This document shows positions 18,857-28,042 of a stretch of DNA of 64,000 bases, one piece after another. The stretch comes from Flavobacterium sp. HBTb2-11-1 (GTDB lineage: Bacteria; Bacteroidota; Bacteroidia; Flavobacteriales; Flavobacteriaceae), in the NCBI RefSeq assembly GCF_009826975.1, contig NZ_WUMO01000007.1, positions 248,001 to 312,000 of the forward strand, in the 5' to 3' direction. Every line of letters begins with the position of its first letter. Position 1 is the stretch's first letter. The notes beneath the pieces were generated by a model, which worked only from the letters and a program-made list of their open reading frames with translations, was not told where the DNA came from and ran no database searches. Made by a program: the position numbers and the translations under genes.

Positions 18857-19732
18857 TTAATAAAGATCGTCAGTTCTTAAATTCAAGAAACGCTGTGTTG
18901 CAAAATGTGTGCTTACCCAAGTAATTAAAACTCCTAATCCGAAAACAGCAACCAAAACCAAACCGGTTAAAGCTTTGTCTTCGAGAATTCCTAAACCAGG
19001 GAAATTAGTGTCTACATATAGTAATAGTGCGATTAAAGCAATAATTGCCAGACCAGCACCCAGCATTCCTAATTTTACGCTTCGCATTACAAAAGGCTTT
19101 CGGATAAATGCTTTTGTCGCACCAACCATTTGCATGGTTTTGATAATAAAACGATTTGAATGTATAGATAAACGTAGTGAACTATTGATTAATAAAACCG
19201 CAATTACTGTCAAGAAACCGCTAATAATCAGGATCCACATACTTACTTTTCTGATATTGTCATTTACAAGATTTACCAATTGTTTGTCGTAAACAATATC
19301 TGAAATCATAGCATTTTTGCGAAAGTTGCTTTCAATCTTAACGATACTGTCTCTTTCTACATAGTCTGCTTTTAAGTGGATGTCGTATGAATTCAATAAC
19401 GGATTTTCTCCCAAAAAGGTTAAAAAGTCTTCTCCGATAATATCAGTATGTTCTTTTGCCGCTTTTTCTTTCGTTACATAAACAAAAGATTTAGCAAAAG
19501 GTGCTCTTTTAAGTTCGGTATTAAATGCTTTGATAATACTATCATTAGCTTCATTTTTGAAGAAAACCGTCATGGCGATTTTTTCTTTAAAATCGTCTGC
19601 CAATTGTTTAGAATTAATAATGAATAATCCCAGTACTCCCAATAGGAATAAAACCAAGAATACACTTAATACTACCGAAAAATAAGAGGAAATTAACCTG
19701 CGCTTTTGAAATTTATCAAAGTTAGAACTCAT
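18857..19732 (-). CDS. ftsX: Cell division protein FtsX
   Basis: Permease-like partner of the ATPase FtsE, which regulates peptidoglycan hydrolases at the division site. The 291 residues have the expected topology: cytoplasmic N-terminus, helix near 20-42, extracytoplasmic domain (about 50-165), then three helices at the C-terminus (about 168-190, 218-240, 258-280). ftsE is not adjacent; in Flavobacteria the two genes are commonly apart, which I state from memory. First gene of the run ftsX, DUF3098, uppP, truB. Confidence 0.93.
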   Translation of the reverse strand: MSSNFDKFQKRRLISSYFSVVLSVFLVLFLLGVLGLFIINSKQLADDFKEKIAMTVFFKNEANDSIIKAFNTELKRAPFAKSFVYVTKEKAAKEHTDIIGEDFLTFLGENPLLNSYDIHLKADYVERDSIVKIESNFRKNAMISDIVYDKQLVNLVNDNIRKVSMWILIISGFLTVIAVLLINSSLRLSIHSNRFIIKTMQMVGATKAFIRKPFVMRSVKLGMLGAGLAIIALIALLLYVDTNFPGLGILEDKALTGLVLVAVFGLGVLITWVSTHFATQRFLNLRTDDLY

Positions 19733-20080
19733 ACTGTGCTTAAATTATGTGGTAAAAATAATAAACAATTTCTTTATTTAAAGTTAATAACAAACTTTTA
19801 TACTTAAAAGTACGATTTAAATATAGAAAAGAAGTTTTATTTGATGCAAAGTGTTACATGAATAATTAAAGCAAAGAACGCAAAGTTTTGCTTAAGGTCC
19901 GCAAAGTAAAAAGTTTGCCACAGATTAAAAAGATTAAAAATTGATTTTTAAGTCTGCTTAAATTCTTTAATCTGTGGCAAAAAAGGAATCTAAGTACATA
20001 TTTTTAATCGTAATAATTCGTGTTTTTACTTAACCCTAAACAAGTAATTCATTATTTTATTTGTTTGCCAATGAAATAGC
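19733..20080. other. Non-coding gap with repeats upstream of leuS
   Basis: The stretch between the divergent ftsX and leuS starts holds no credible gene. It contains a GCAAAG-rich repeat (about 19870-19910), the GCCACAGATT inverted repeat at 19917-19978, and AT-rich sequence leading into the leuS promoter. Confidence 0.65.
19917..19978. repeat. Inverted repeat with GCCACAGATTAAA ends
   Basis: GCCACAGATTAAAAAGATTAA is mirrored by TTCTTTAATCTGTGGC, 62 nt overall. Related in design to the GCCACGAATT repeats at 11573-11712 and 63350-63407. Confidence 0.7.
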
Positions 20081-20111
20081 TTTGCTACAATGCACAATAA
20101 ATGTAAATTTG
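20081..20111 (+). promoter_or_regulatory. Promoter of leuS
   Basis: TTTG at 20081-20084, a 19-nt spacer and TAAATTTG at 20104-20111, an exact fit to the Bacteroidota primary-sigma consensus. The predicted leader of about 55 nt contains TTAGAA/CTTAG repeats. Confidence 0.6.
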
Positions 20112-20174
20112 CGGCTAAATTAATTTAGTGAAAAGCTTAGAACCTTAGTAACTTAGAATCTTAGTCACTTAGAA

Positions 20175-23039
20175 ATGAAGTACAATCCAAACGAAATTGA
20201 AGCCAAATGGCAAAAATATTGGGCAGAAAATCAAACTTTTGCAGCAAAAAACAACTCTGAAAAGCCGAAACATTATGTTCTCGACATGTTTCCTTATCCG
20301 TCTGGAGCAGGATTACACGTTGGGCATCCACTGGGCTATATTGCTTCAGATGTGTATTCTCGTTTCAAAAGACATCAGGGTTTCAATGTTTTGCATCCAA
20401 TGGGGTATGATAGTTTCGGATTACCTGCAGAACAATATGCAATTCAGACAGGGCAACGCCCAGAAGATACTACACGTGTAAACATTGACGGTGGTGTTGA
20501 CAAAGAAGGAAAACAAATTGCTGGATACAGAAAACAATTAGATAAAATCGGATTCTCATTTGACTGGGCGCGTGAAGTGCGTACCTCAAATCCAGATTAC
20601 TATAAGCACACACAGTGGATTTTTATCCAATTGTTTAATTCTTGGTATTGCAGAAAACAAGGAAAAGCATTTGATATTTCAGAGCTTGTGACTGTTTTTG
20701 AAGAAAGCGGAAATGCATTAGTAGAAGCAGTTTGCGATGATAACGTAGCAATTTTTACGGCTGATGAATGGAATTCTTATTCTGCAGATCAAAAAGAGAA
20801 AATCCTTTTACAATATAGATTAACCTATTTGGCAGAAACCGAAGTAAACTGGTGTCCAGGCTTAGGTACTGTTTTGGCAAATGACGAAATTGTAAACGGA
20901 GTTTCTGAGCGTGGAGGCTTTCCTGTTATAAGAAAAAAAATGACACAATGGAGCATGCGAATTTCTGCTTATGCCGAACGCTTGCTTGAAGGCTTAAATG
21001 ATATTGATTGGAGTGAGTCTATCAAAGAATCTCAAAGAAACTGGATTGGAAAATCAGTAGGAGCATTGGTAACTTTTAATGTGAAAGATCACAATGAAGT
21101 AATCGAGGTTTTTACGACAAGACCTGATACTATTTTTGGTGTAACTTTTATGACTTTGGCTCCAGAACATGATTTGGTTGCTAAAATTACAACTCCAGAA
21201 CAAAAAGCAGAAGTTGAAGCCTATATTGAAAAAACAGCGAAACGTTCCGAGCGTGAGCGTATGGCTGATGTAAAAACGATTTCTGGAGTATTTACAGGAG
21301 CGTATGCTGAACACCCATTTACAAAAGAACCAATTCCTGTTTGGATTGGTGATTATGTTTTGGCTGGTTACGGAACTGGTGCTGTAATGGCGGTTCCTTG
21401 CGGAGACGAAAGAGATTACGCATTTGCAAATTTCTTTAAAGGCCAGAAAGGAATGCCTGAAATTAAAAATATCTTCGCAAATGTTGATATTTCTGAAGCG
21501 GCGTATGGATCAAAAGATAACGTTGAAATCGCAAATTCTGATTTCTTAAACGGATTAAATTATAAAGAAGGAACTAAAACAGCAATTGCAAAATTAGAAG
21601 AAATCGGTCAGGGAACGGGTAAAACAAATTACCGTTTGCGTGATGCAGTTTTCTCTCGTCAGCGCTATTGGGGTGAGCCATTCCCAGTTTATTATGTGAA
21701 CGGATTGCCAAAAATGATCGAGTCTCAGCATTTACCAATTATTTTGCCAGAAGTAGAGAAATATTTACCAACTGAAGACGGTTTGCCACCATTAGGAAAT
21801 GCTGCGGTTTGGGCTTGGGATACTAAACAAAACAAAGTTGTCAATACAGATTTAGTTGACAATGTTTCAGTCTTTCCTTTAGAATTAAACACAATGCCAG
21901 GTTGGGCAGGAAGTTCATGGTATTGGATGCGTTATATGGATGCGCACAATGAAAATGAATTTGCGTCTAAAGAAGCTTTGGCTTACTGGGAAAATGTAGA
22001 TTTATACATTGGAGGAAGTGAGCACGCAACAGGTCACTTGTTGTATTCTCGTTTCTGGAATAAATTCTTAAAAGACAAAGGTTTTGCTCCAACTGAAGAA
22101 CCATTTAAAAAACTGATCAATCAGGGAATGATTTTGGGAACTAGTGCTTTTGTTTATAGATTAGAAGGAACAAATATTTTTGTGTCTAAAAATAAAATTG
22201 GAGATCAAAAAGTACAGCCAATTCATGCTGATGTTTCAATGGTTAATTCTTCTGATGAATTAGATGTTGAAAAATTCAAAGCTTGGAGAGAAGATTATGC
22301 TGATGCGGAATTTATTTTAGATGATAACGGAAAATACATTGTAGGCCGTGAAGTCGAAAAAATGTCGAAATCGAAGTACAACGTAGTTACTCCAGATGAT
22401 ATCTGCGCAGAATACGGAGCTGATACATTGCGTTTGTACGAAATGTTCTTAGGGCCTTTAGAACAAGCAAAACCTTGGAATACTGCTGGAATTTCAGGAG
22501 TTTTTGGTTTCTTGAAAAAATTATGGAGATTGTATTTTGATGATAACGGTTTAATCGTAAACAATGATGAGCCAACAAAAGACAACTTGAAATCGTTACA
22601 TAAAACAATCAAAAAAGTTGCAGAAGATATCGAGAATTTCTCTTTCAATACTTCAGTTTCTCAGTTTATGATTTGTGTAAATGAATTGTCTTCTCAAAAC
22701 TGTCATTCAAGAGCCATTTTAGAGCCATTAGCGATTTTGGTTTCGCCTTATGCGCCTCATATTGCAGAAGAATTATGGTCGCAGTTAGGGCATACGACTT
22801 CAATTTCTGAAGTTGCTTTCCCTGTTTTTGAAGAAAAACATTTAGTTGAAACTAATAAAGAATACCCAGTTTCTTTCAACGGAAAAATGCGTTTCACTAT
22901 CGAATTGCCTTTGGATTTAACCGCAGCGCAAATCGAAGAAATCGTAATGAAAGACGAAAGAACTCAAAAACACTTAGACGGTAGAACTCCAAATAAAGTG
23001 ATTATCGTTCCTGGGAAGATTATCAATTTGGTAGGATAG
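20175..23039 (+). CDS. leuS: Leucyl-tRNA synthetase
   Basis: A class I aminoacyl-tRNA synthetase that charges tRNA-Leu, with an editing domain. The 954 residues include the HIGH variant in YPSGAGLHVGHPLGY (HVGH at 48-51), the CP1 editing region with TTRPDTIFGVTFM, and KMSKS at 729-733. The protein is roughly 90 residues longer than the common bacterial enzyme. Visible extra segments are a stretch around residues 160-220 (FDISELVTVFEESGNALVEA and onward) and one around 660-720 before KMSKS. ATG at 20175, behind a clear promoter. Confidence 0.97.
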   Translation: MKYNPNEIEAKWQKYWAENQTFAAKNNSEKPKHYVLDMFPYPSGAGLHVGHPLGYIASDVYSRFKRHQGFNVLHPMGYDSFGLPAEQYAIQTGQRPEDTTRVNIDGGVDKEGKQIAGYRKQLDKIGFSFDWAREVRTSNPDYYKHTQWIFIQLFNSWYCRKQGKAFDISELVTVFEESGNALVEAVCDDNVAIFTADEWNSYSADQKEKILLQYRLTYLAETEVNWCPGLGTVLANDEIVNGVSERGGFPVIRKKMTQWSMRISAYAERLLEGLNDIDWSESIKESQRNWIGKSVGALVTFNVKDHNEVIEVFTTRPDTIFGVTFMTLAPEHDLVAKITTPEQKAEVEAYIEKTAKRSERERMADVKTISGVFTGAYAEHPFTKEPIPVWIGDYVLAGYGTGAVMAVPCGDERDYAFANFFKGQKGMPEIKNIFANVDISEAAYGSKDNVEIANSDFLNGLNYKEGTKTAIAKLEEIGQGTGKTNYRLRDAVFSRQRYWGEPFPVYYVNGLPKMIESQHLPIILPEVEKYLPTEDGLPPLGNAAVWAWDTKQNKVVNTDLVDNVSVFPLELNTMPGWAGSSWYWMRYMDAHNENEFASKEALAYWENVDLYIGGSEHATGHLLYSRFWNKFLKDKGFAPTEEPFKKLINQGMILGTSAFVYRLEGTNIFVSKNKIGDQKVQPIHADVSMVNSSDELDVEKFKAWREDYADAEFILDDNGKYIVGREVEKMSKSKYNVVTPDDICAEYGADTLRLYEMFLGPLEQAKPWNTAGISGVFGFLKKLWRLYFDDNGLIVNNDEPTKDNLKSLHKTIKKVAEDIENFSFNTSVSQFMICVNELSSQNCHSRAILEPLAILVSPYAPHIAEELWSQLGHTTSISEVAFPVFEEKHLVETNKEYPVSFNGKMRFTIELPLDLTAAQIEEIVMKDERTQKHLDGRTPNKVIIVPGKIINLVG

Positions 23040-23059
23040 CCAAATAAATTCCAAATATG

Positions 23060-23099
23060 AAAATCCCAAATTCCGAATTGTTGGAGTTTGGGATTTTTT
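23060..23099 (+). terminator. Terminator of leuS
   Basis: Stem AAAATCCCAAATTCC / GGAGTTTGGGATTTT followed by T6, 20 nt after the leuS stop. Confidence 0.8.
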
Positions 23100-23499
23100 G
23101 CTTTTAGTAATTAGCTCATTTTATGTCATTGCGAGGAGTGAAGCAATCTTACGTTGCGTATTGAAGTGTGGTTGCTTCATTCCTCGCAAAGACTAACTTT
23201 GCGACCTTGCGCCTTTGCGAGCAAAAAAAAATCGTTCTTTGTGTAAATCTTCGCGCACTTTGCGGTTAAAAAAAACATAAAGCAAATATTGGAATTTGGA
23301 ATTTCAGCATTGGAATTTTTATTTTTTTTTATTGAAATTTTCCCCGCCAACATTGGGATTTGGTTCCGATACCTATTGGGATTTATTGAAAATTTCATTT
23401 CAGTTGTAACATTTTAATAGTTGTCGTATCAAAAGCATGGATCCGATTTAATTAACAATTTATTGCTATTAGAATTTTAACAACTTAAAACTATTAAAA
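23100..23499. other. Non-coding gap downstream of leuS
   Basis: About 400 nt without a credible gene. It holds the GTCATTGCGAGG palindrome (23125-23193), a CTTTGCG-rich repeat (about 23195-23270), TTGGAATTT-type repeat fragments (about 23288-23330) and the leader of the hydrolase gene. Confidence 0.65.
23125..23193. repeat. Palindromic repeat with GTCATTGCGAGG ends
   Basis: GTCATTGCGAGGAGTGAAGC is mirrored by GCTTCATTCCTCGCAAAGAC, 69 nt overall. It is related to the element at 4826-4923, and this end sequence is widespread in palindromic intergenic repeats of many bacteria. Confidence 0.75.
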
Positions 23500-24348
23500 A
23501 TGAAAAAGTATATCATCTTAATTATCGCATTCTTATTCTCAGCATTATGTCTAAATGTTTTTGCACAAACAAAACAATATCCTTTTGAAGTAATTAAAAC
23601 TGGTAAAGGAAAACAATCTATAATCTTCATTCCGGGATTTGCTTCTTCTGGCGAAGTTTGGAAAGACACTAAAATCGCATTCGAAAAAGACTTCACTTGT
23701 TATACACTTACAATGTCGGGTTTCGCTGGAATACAACCACAGCCGAATCCATCATTTGAAAACTGGAAAAACGAAATCGCTGCTTATATAAAAGACAATA
23801 AAATCGAAAAGCCAATCTTAATAGGTCATAGTATGGGCGGAGGATTGGCACTTGCCATTGCAGCCGATTATCCAGAATTGATAGGAAAAATTGTTGTTGT
23901 CGATGCGATTCCGTGTCTGGCGGCTTTGAGCGATCCTTCTTTTAAATCAAAAGAAAATAATGATTGTTCGCCAATGGTAGCTCAAATGACGGGTATGAAC
24001 GAAACTCAATTTTACGATATGCAGAAACAAATGATGCCGAGACTTCTGCAAGATCAATCTAAATTGGAGATGGTTATTGGCTGGAGCGTAAAATCAGACC
24101 GATATACTTTTGGGCAAATGTATTGTGACTTTTACAATACCGATTTAAGAGCGAAAATCGCACAGGTAAAATGTCCGTCTTTAGTTTTATTAGAATCTTA
24201 TTTTATAAATTTAAAACCCGCAATTGAAACACAATATGCAAATTTGAAAACAGCTAATTTTAAGTACGCTAACAAAGGGCTTCATTTTATTATGTACGAC
24301 GATACCGCTTGGTACATGGAGCAGTTAAACAATTTTATAAAAGCATAA
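23500..24348 (+). CDS. Secreted alpha/beta hydrolase
   Basis: A periplasmic or secreted alpha/beta-hydrolase-fold protein. The 282 residues begin with a signal peptide (1-22, ending NVFAQ), an oxyanion-hole region IFIPGFASSG (about 42-51), the nucleophile elbow GHSMGG (Ser near residue 111) and a C-terminal catalytic His candidate in NKGLHFIMYD. The substrate cannot be told. The next gene starts one base after its stop, so it forms an operon with an ECF sigma factor and a membrane protein, which suggests shared induction. Confidence 0.87.
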   Translation: MKKYIILIIAFLFSALCLNVFAQTKQYPFEVIKTGKGKQSIIFIPGFASSGEVWKDTKIAFEKDFTCYTLTMSGFAGIQPQPNPSFENWKNEIAAYIKDNKIEKPILIGHSMGGGLALAIAADYPELIGKIVVVDAIPCLAALSDPSFKSKENNDCSPMVAQMTGMNETQFYDMQKQMMPRLLQDQSKLEMVIGWSVKSDRYTFGQMYCDFYNTDLRAKIAQVKCPSLVLLESYFINLKPAIETQYANLKTANFKYANKGLHFIMYDDTAWYMEQLNNFIKA

Positions 24349-24349
24349 G

Positions 24350-24823
24350 ATGGAATTCGAACAAATATATAAAACCTATTGGGATCGAATTTTCAGGCTT
24401 TGCATGGGTTTCGTAAACGATTATGACGCCGCTCAGGATTTGGCTCAGGAAACTTTTATAATTGTCTGGCAGAAATTGGAAACGTTTAGAAATGAATCTT
24501 CTATTGGAACCTGGATTTTTAGAATTGCTTCCAACAATTGTCTGAGGCAGATAGAAAAGCAAAAACGTTTTCCGAAATCTGAACTTCCTGTTCATCTCTC
24601 AGAAGAAAAACTAACCTCATTAGAACCTCAGATTCAATTCTTGTATAAATGTATCGCTGAGCTTCCAGAAACCGATCGTATTATAATTTCGCTAGAGTTA
24701 GAAGATATCAAACAAAATGAAATTGCTAAAATTGTAGGTCTTTCTGAGGCAAATGTTAGAGTGAAAATTCATAGAATTAAAGAAAAACTGACTCAAAAAT
24801 TTAAAGAAAATGGACAACGATAA
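24350..24823 (+). CDS. ECF-type RNA polymerase sigma factor
   Basis: An alternative sigma factor of 157 residues with sigma region 2 (about 5-70, with DYDAAQDLAQETFIIVWQKL for core and -10 binding) and region 4 (about 105-155, with SLELEDIKQNEIAKIVGLSEANVRVKIHRIKEKL as helix-turn-helix). It begins TAAG|ATG behind the hydrolase and overlaps the next gene by 14 nt. The membrane protein downstream is the natural candidate for its anti-sigma partner. No linked TonB receptor or FecR-like gene is present, so it is not of the common iron/polysaccharide type. Confidence 0.9.
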   Translation: MEFEQIYKTYWDRIFRLCMGFVNDYDAAQDLAQETFIIVWQKLETFRNESSIGTWIFRIASNNCLRQIEKQKRFPKSELPVHLSEEKLTSLEPQIQFLYKCIAELPETDRIIISLELEDIKQNEIAKIVGLSEANVRVKIHRIKEKLTQKFKENGQR

Positions 24824-25406
24824 TAATATAGATTTTAAAGATTTATGGAAAAAACAATCCGTAAGTCAGCCAGATATAACCGATTTGCTGGCGAGAGTAG
24901 GCAAGTTTAAAAAAGCAGCTTTACGCAGTTTATGGATCAGTAATATTCTGCTTTGTTTAACAAGTACATTTATAATTTTTGTTTGGGTATATTATCAGCC
25001 GCAATTTATTTCGACAAAAATCGGAATTGTTCTAGTGATCCTTGCTATGGCAATTTATTTATTGGTGTATAATAAATTATTGGAAAATTATAAGAATATA
25101 GATGCTACAGCGACAAATCAGGAATATCTTCAAAAACTGATTTCGATAAAAAAGAAACAGCAATTTCTGCAGACTAAAATGATGAGCCTTTACTTTTTGC
25201 TTTTAACGGCTGGAATTTGTTTGTACATGTATGAATATGCAAGCAGAATGAGCGCTTTAGGAGCGAGTTTGACGTATGGAATTACCTTGCTTTGGATTTT
25301 GTTTAACTGGTTTTATATCCGCCCAAAACAGACCAGAAAACAGCAAGAAAAAATTAATAGTCTGATTGAGAAATTTGAAGAAATAAACAATCAATTTGAA
25401 TCATAA
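24810..25406 (+). CDS. Membrane protein, possible anti-sigma partner
   Basis: A 198-residue protein with a soluble N-terminus (FKDLWKKQSVSQPDITDLLAR, about 9-29), four hydrophobic helices (about 40-60, 66-86, 124-142, 150-170) and a charged C-terminal helix. No zinc-binding HxxxCxxC anti-sigma motif is visible. The 14-nt overlap with the sigma gene and the cytoplasmic N-terminus make a membrane anti-sigma role plausible; this is inferred from position only. Confidence 0.7.
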   Translation: MDNDNNIDFKDLWKKQSVSQPDITDLLARVGKFKKAALRSLWISNILLCLTSTFIIFVWVYYQPQFISTKIGIVLVILAMAIYLLVYNKLLENYKNIDATATNQEYLQKLISIKKKQQFLQTKMMSLYFLLLTAGICLYMYEYASRMSALGASLTYGITLLWILFNWFYIRPKQTRKQQEKINSLIEKFEEINNQFES

Positions 25407-25410
25407 AAAA

Positions 25411-25440
25411 AGAAGCTTCGCAATTGCGAAGCTTTCTTTT
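25411..25440. terminator. Bidirectional terminator
   Basis: Perfect stem AAAGAAGCTTCGC / GCGAAGCTTTCTTT around AATT, between the convergent ends at 25406 and 25476, with T-rich flanks on both strands. Confidence 0.85.
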
Positions 25441-25475
25441 ACCAAAAACAAAAATCTAAAATTTTGAAGTAAGAT

Positions 25476-25877
25476 TTATCTGGGAAAAATGTATGTTTTA
25501 GGATGTACTACAATGATTCCTTCACTATCTGCTTTTCCTGTTAACTCAGAAACTACTTTTCCTCCTACATAAATTTTAGCTGTCACAGTTTGTCCAGCAA
25601 CTCCTCCGTAACCGCCTGTGTGCACTAACGCACCATCAGAATCTGCATCGGCAGTAAATTCTTTAGTCCATGGTAATGAAGGAACATCTTCGATAAGCGG
25701 AGCACCGCTTTTTTCCATATAGGTTACATCAAGTTGTCCAGTATAATTCCCAGTAATTTCATATTTTACATCTCTTGATGCCGGAGCAGAGTTGTTATCT
25801 TCATTATCGCTGCTGCAAGAAACTGCTGTAAAAGCAAGAGTCATTACAACAGCTAAGGTTTTCAAAATTGATTTCAT
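25476..25877 (-). CDS. Predicted lipoprotein
   Basis: A 133-residue exported protein with a lipoprotein signal (TAVSCSSDNEDNN, lipidated Cys near 21) followed by an acidic low-complexity linker and a beta-rich domain (YEITGNYTGQLDVTYMEK; AKIYVGGKVVSELTGKAD). The SSDNED sequence after the Cys resembles the acidic surface-export signal of Bacteroidota lipoproteins. No named family recognised. Divergent from the kinase gene at 26046. Confidence 0.75.
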   Translation of the reverse strand: MKSILKTLAVVMTLAFTAVSCSSDNEDNNSAPASRDVKYEITGNYTGQLDVTYMEKSGAPLIEDVPSLPWTKEFTADADSDGALVHTGGYGGVAGQTVTAKIYVGGKVVSELTGKADSEGIIVVHPKTYIFPR

Positions 25878-26045
25878 AATATATTCTTTTAATTAATAAT
25901 CTGATTCATAACAAAATTAGACCCTAACTTACGGGACGGCAATACCTGATAAAATGTATTTTTTATTACCTGATATCAGGTAAAAGCAAGCGATTTCTTT
26001 TTGAAAGTCATTAAGCTTTAATAACTTTGAGTAAATGCCACATTT

Positions 26046-28034
26046 ATGAAGAAACTCTACGCCTTTTTATTTTTTTTGTTTTTTACTTCAATTTCCAATT
26101 CGCAAGTAATTCTTTCATTAGATGATGATACTGTTTATATTGACAGTATTGTTAAAATCACAAAAAGCACAAAATCCGATAGTGTCAAAAGTTTGAATAG
26201 TTTCAGATTGTCCAAACTGTTTTTAATGGCGCAGGATGCAAAAAAATCTAAAGAATATCTAGAACAGGCTAATAAGCTTAAAGCTAAATTTCCTTTTCTG
26301 AAAGATGCATCTGTTTTTTATAATGCCTACAGTTTTATAGAAAAAGGTGATTTGGAAGGTTTTGAAAAAGCTTTGCTTGAGGCAAATGCAAAACTGAAAA
26401 AATACCGAAATAAAGAAGCCTATAAACTTCGTGCCGTGATACTTCAGAATTATGGTATTATGCAGCAGCGCAAGAATAATGAAAACGCTTATATGAGATT
26501 GCTGGTAAATGAGGCGATTCCGATTGCTAAAAAAAGTGGCGATTACGAATTAATCAGTGCACTAAACAAAGCGGTCGCTATTATTTTTATGAATAATAAT
26601 GAACGCGAAAAAGCAGCTGAATATCTGGATCAAGCACAGAAGTATATTGAAAGTGCCACGAAAAAATCGGCAACCTTAGCAGAATCTAAAATGGAAACGT
26701 ATATTATAAATGCTGAGAATTTAGTTGAGCTGAAGCATTTTTACGACGCCAAAGAAATTCTGGACAAAGCGTATGCTACTTTAGAAAAATACCCAACATC
26801 AAACTTAAACGATTCTTATTTTTACTCGGAAGGAATTTATTATGCCAAGCAAAACAAACACAATGAAGCACTGGTAAGTTTTGAAAAAGGAATAAAATCG
26901 GCAGAAAGCCATCAGAATGCCATTGCGGTAAACCGATTGAAATTTGCCGAATATGAAGTGCTTTTCAAACTAAAAAATTACGAAAAAGCCAAAAGCAATC
27001 TCGAGTATTTGATACAAAAAACGCCTTTTATTATCGACAAAAAGAATTATTACAAAGAGCTATCTAAGGTTTATAATGCCACTAAAGAATATCCGAAAGC
27101 GTATTATTATTCCAATAAATACAATATAATAAATGACAGTTTAAACGATGCTAAACTGAAAAGCGAAATTGTAGAGCTTGAAGCGAAGTATAAAAAAGCC
27201 GAAAGTGAAAAGAAAATTGGTCTGCTGCAGTCGGAAAATGAAAAAGCGGTTTTGCAGGTCAATAACAACCGTTTGAATATGCTGCTTTTTGCGGTGCTTT
27301 CGTTTGTTTTGTTTTTGGCAGTTTTGTTTTTATGGAGCTGGAATAATTATCAGAAAAAAATAAGTTTCCAAAAAGAAGTCAATCACAAACAAGAACTGGA
27401 AGCATTAGAAAATCAGCAAAAATTATCGATTTCAAATGCTTTGATTGAAGGGGAAGAAATCGAAAGGAAAAGAATTGCAAGAGATCTACATGACGGGCTC
27501 GGAAGTATGCTTTCGGGGCTTAAAATGCATTTGAATCTTGCCGATCGCGAGAATAAAGAAAATGCTCCGAATATTAATGGTTTATTGAATGATTCGATCA
27601 AAGAACTTCGTAATATCTCTCAGAATTTAATGCCAGAAAGTTTGATGAAACTTGGACTTGAGCATGCGCTTCGAGATTTATGCGCTTCACATTCAACAGC
27701 TGAAACAGCAATAGAATTTCAGTATTTAAATAAAAAGACAACTTTGCCGCAACATTTTAAAATTATGATTTTCAGAATCATTCAAGAACTTCTGAATAAT
27801 GCTTTAAAATACGCTAAAGCATCACAAATTCTGGTTTCCTGTTCGCAGAATAAAGATGTGTTTTTTATTACGGTAGAAGACAACGGAATTGGTTTTAATG
27901 TTGAACATGCAGAAAAAAGAGATGGAATGGGCTTGCGAAATATAAAAAACCGAGTGGCATTTTTAAATGGAAAACTGGAAATTGATTCTGTGATTGGCAA
28001 AGGAACTTCAACTTATATCGAAATAAAAATATAA
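26046..28034 (+). CDS. TPR-domain sensor histidine kinase
   Basis: A 662-residue kinase with a signal peptide (1-20), a periplasmic region of tetratricopeptide-like helical repeats (about 60-390), a transmembrane helix (about 410-430), a coiled linker, a HisKA_3 dimerisation domain with phospho-acceptor His in IARDLHDGLGSMLSG (about 482) and a HATPase domain (ELLNNALKYAKASQI; GMGLRNIKNRV). It pairs with the NarL-type regulator that starts 9 nt after it. The ligand is unknown; TPR input suggests protein or peptide sensing. Confidence 0.92.
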   Translation: MKKLYAFLFFLFFTSISNSQVILSLDDDTVYIDSIVKITKSTKSDSVKSLNSFRLSKLFLMAQDAKKSKEYLEQANKLKAKFPFLKDASVFYNAYSFIEKGDLEGFEKALLEANAKLKKYRNKEAYKLRAVILQNYGIMQQRKNNENAYMRLLVNEAIPIAKKSGDYELISALNKAVAIIFMNNNEREKAAEYLDQAQKYIESATKKSATLAESKMETYIINAENLVELKHFYDAKEILDKAYATLEKYPTSNLNDSYFYSEGIYYAKQNKHNEALVSFEKGIKSAESHQNAIAVNRLKFAEYEVLFKLKNYEKAKSNLEYLIQKTPFIIDKKNYYKELSKVYNATKEYPKAYYYSNKYNIINDSLNDAKLKSEIVELEAKYKKAESEKKIGLLQSENEKAVLQVNNNRLNMLLFAVLSFVLFLAVLFLWSWNNYQKKISFQKEVNHKQELEALENQQKLSISNALIEGEEIERKRIARDLHDGLGSMLSGLKMHLNLADRENKENAPNINGLLNDSIKELRNISQNLMPESLMKLGLEHALRDLCASHSTAETAIEFQYLNKKTTLPQHFKIMIFRIIQELLNNALKYAKASQILVSCSQNKDVFFITVEDNGIGFNVEHAEKRDGMGLRNIKNRVAFLNGKLEIDSVIGKGTSTYIEIKI

Positions 28035-28042
28035 CTCAAATC

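Noticed and set aside
18909-19292. Frame of 127 codons on the + strand across ftsX
   Set aside because: Antisense to a convincing FtsX with correct topology; the frame has no start signal or family character.
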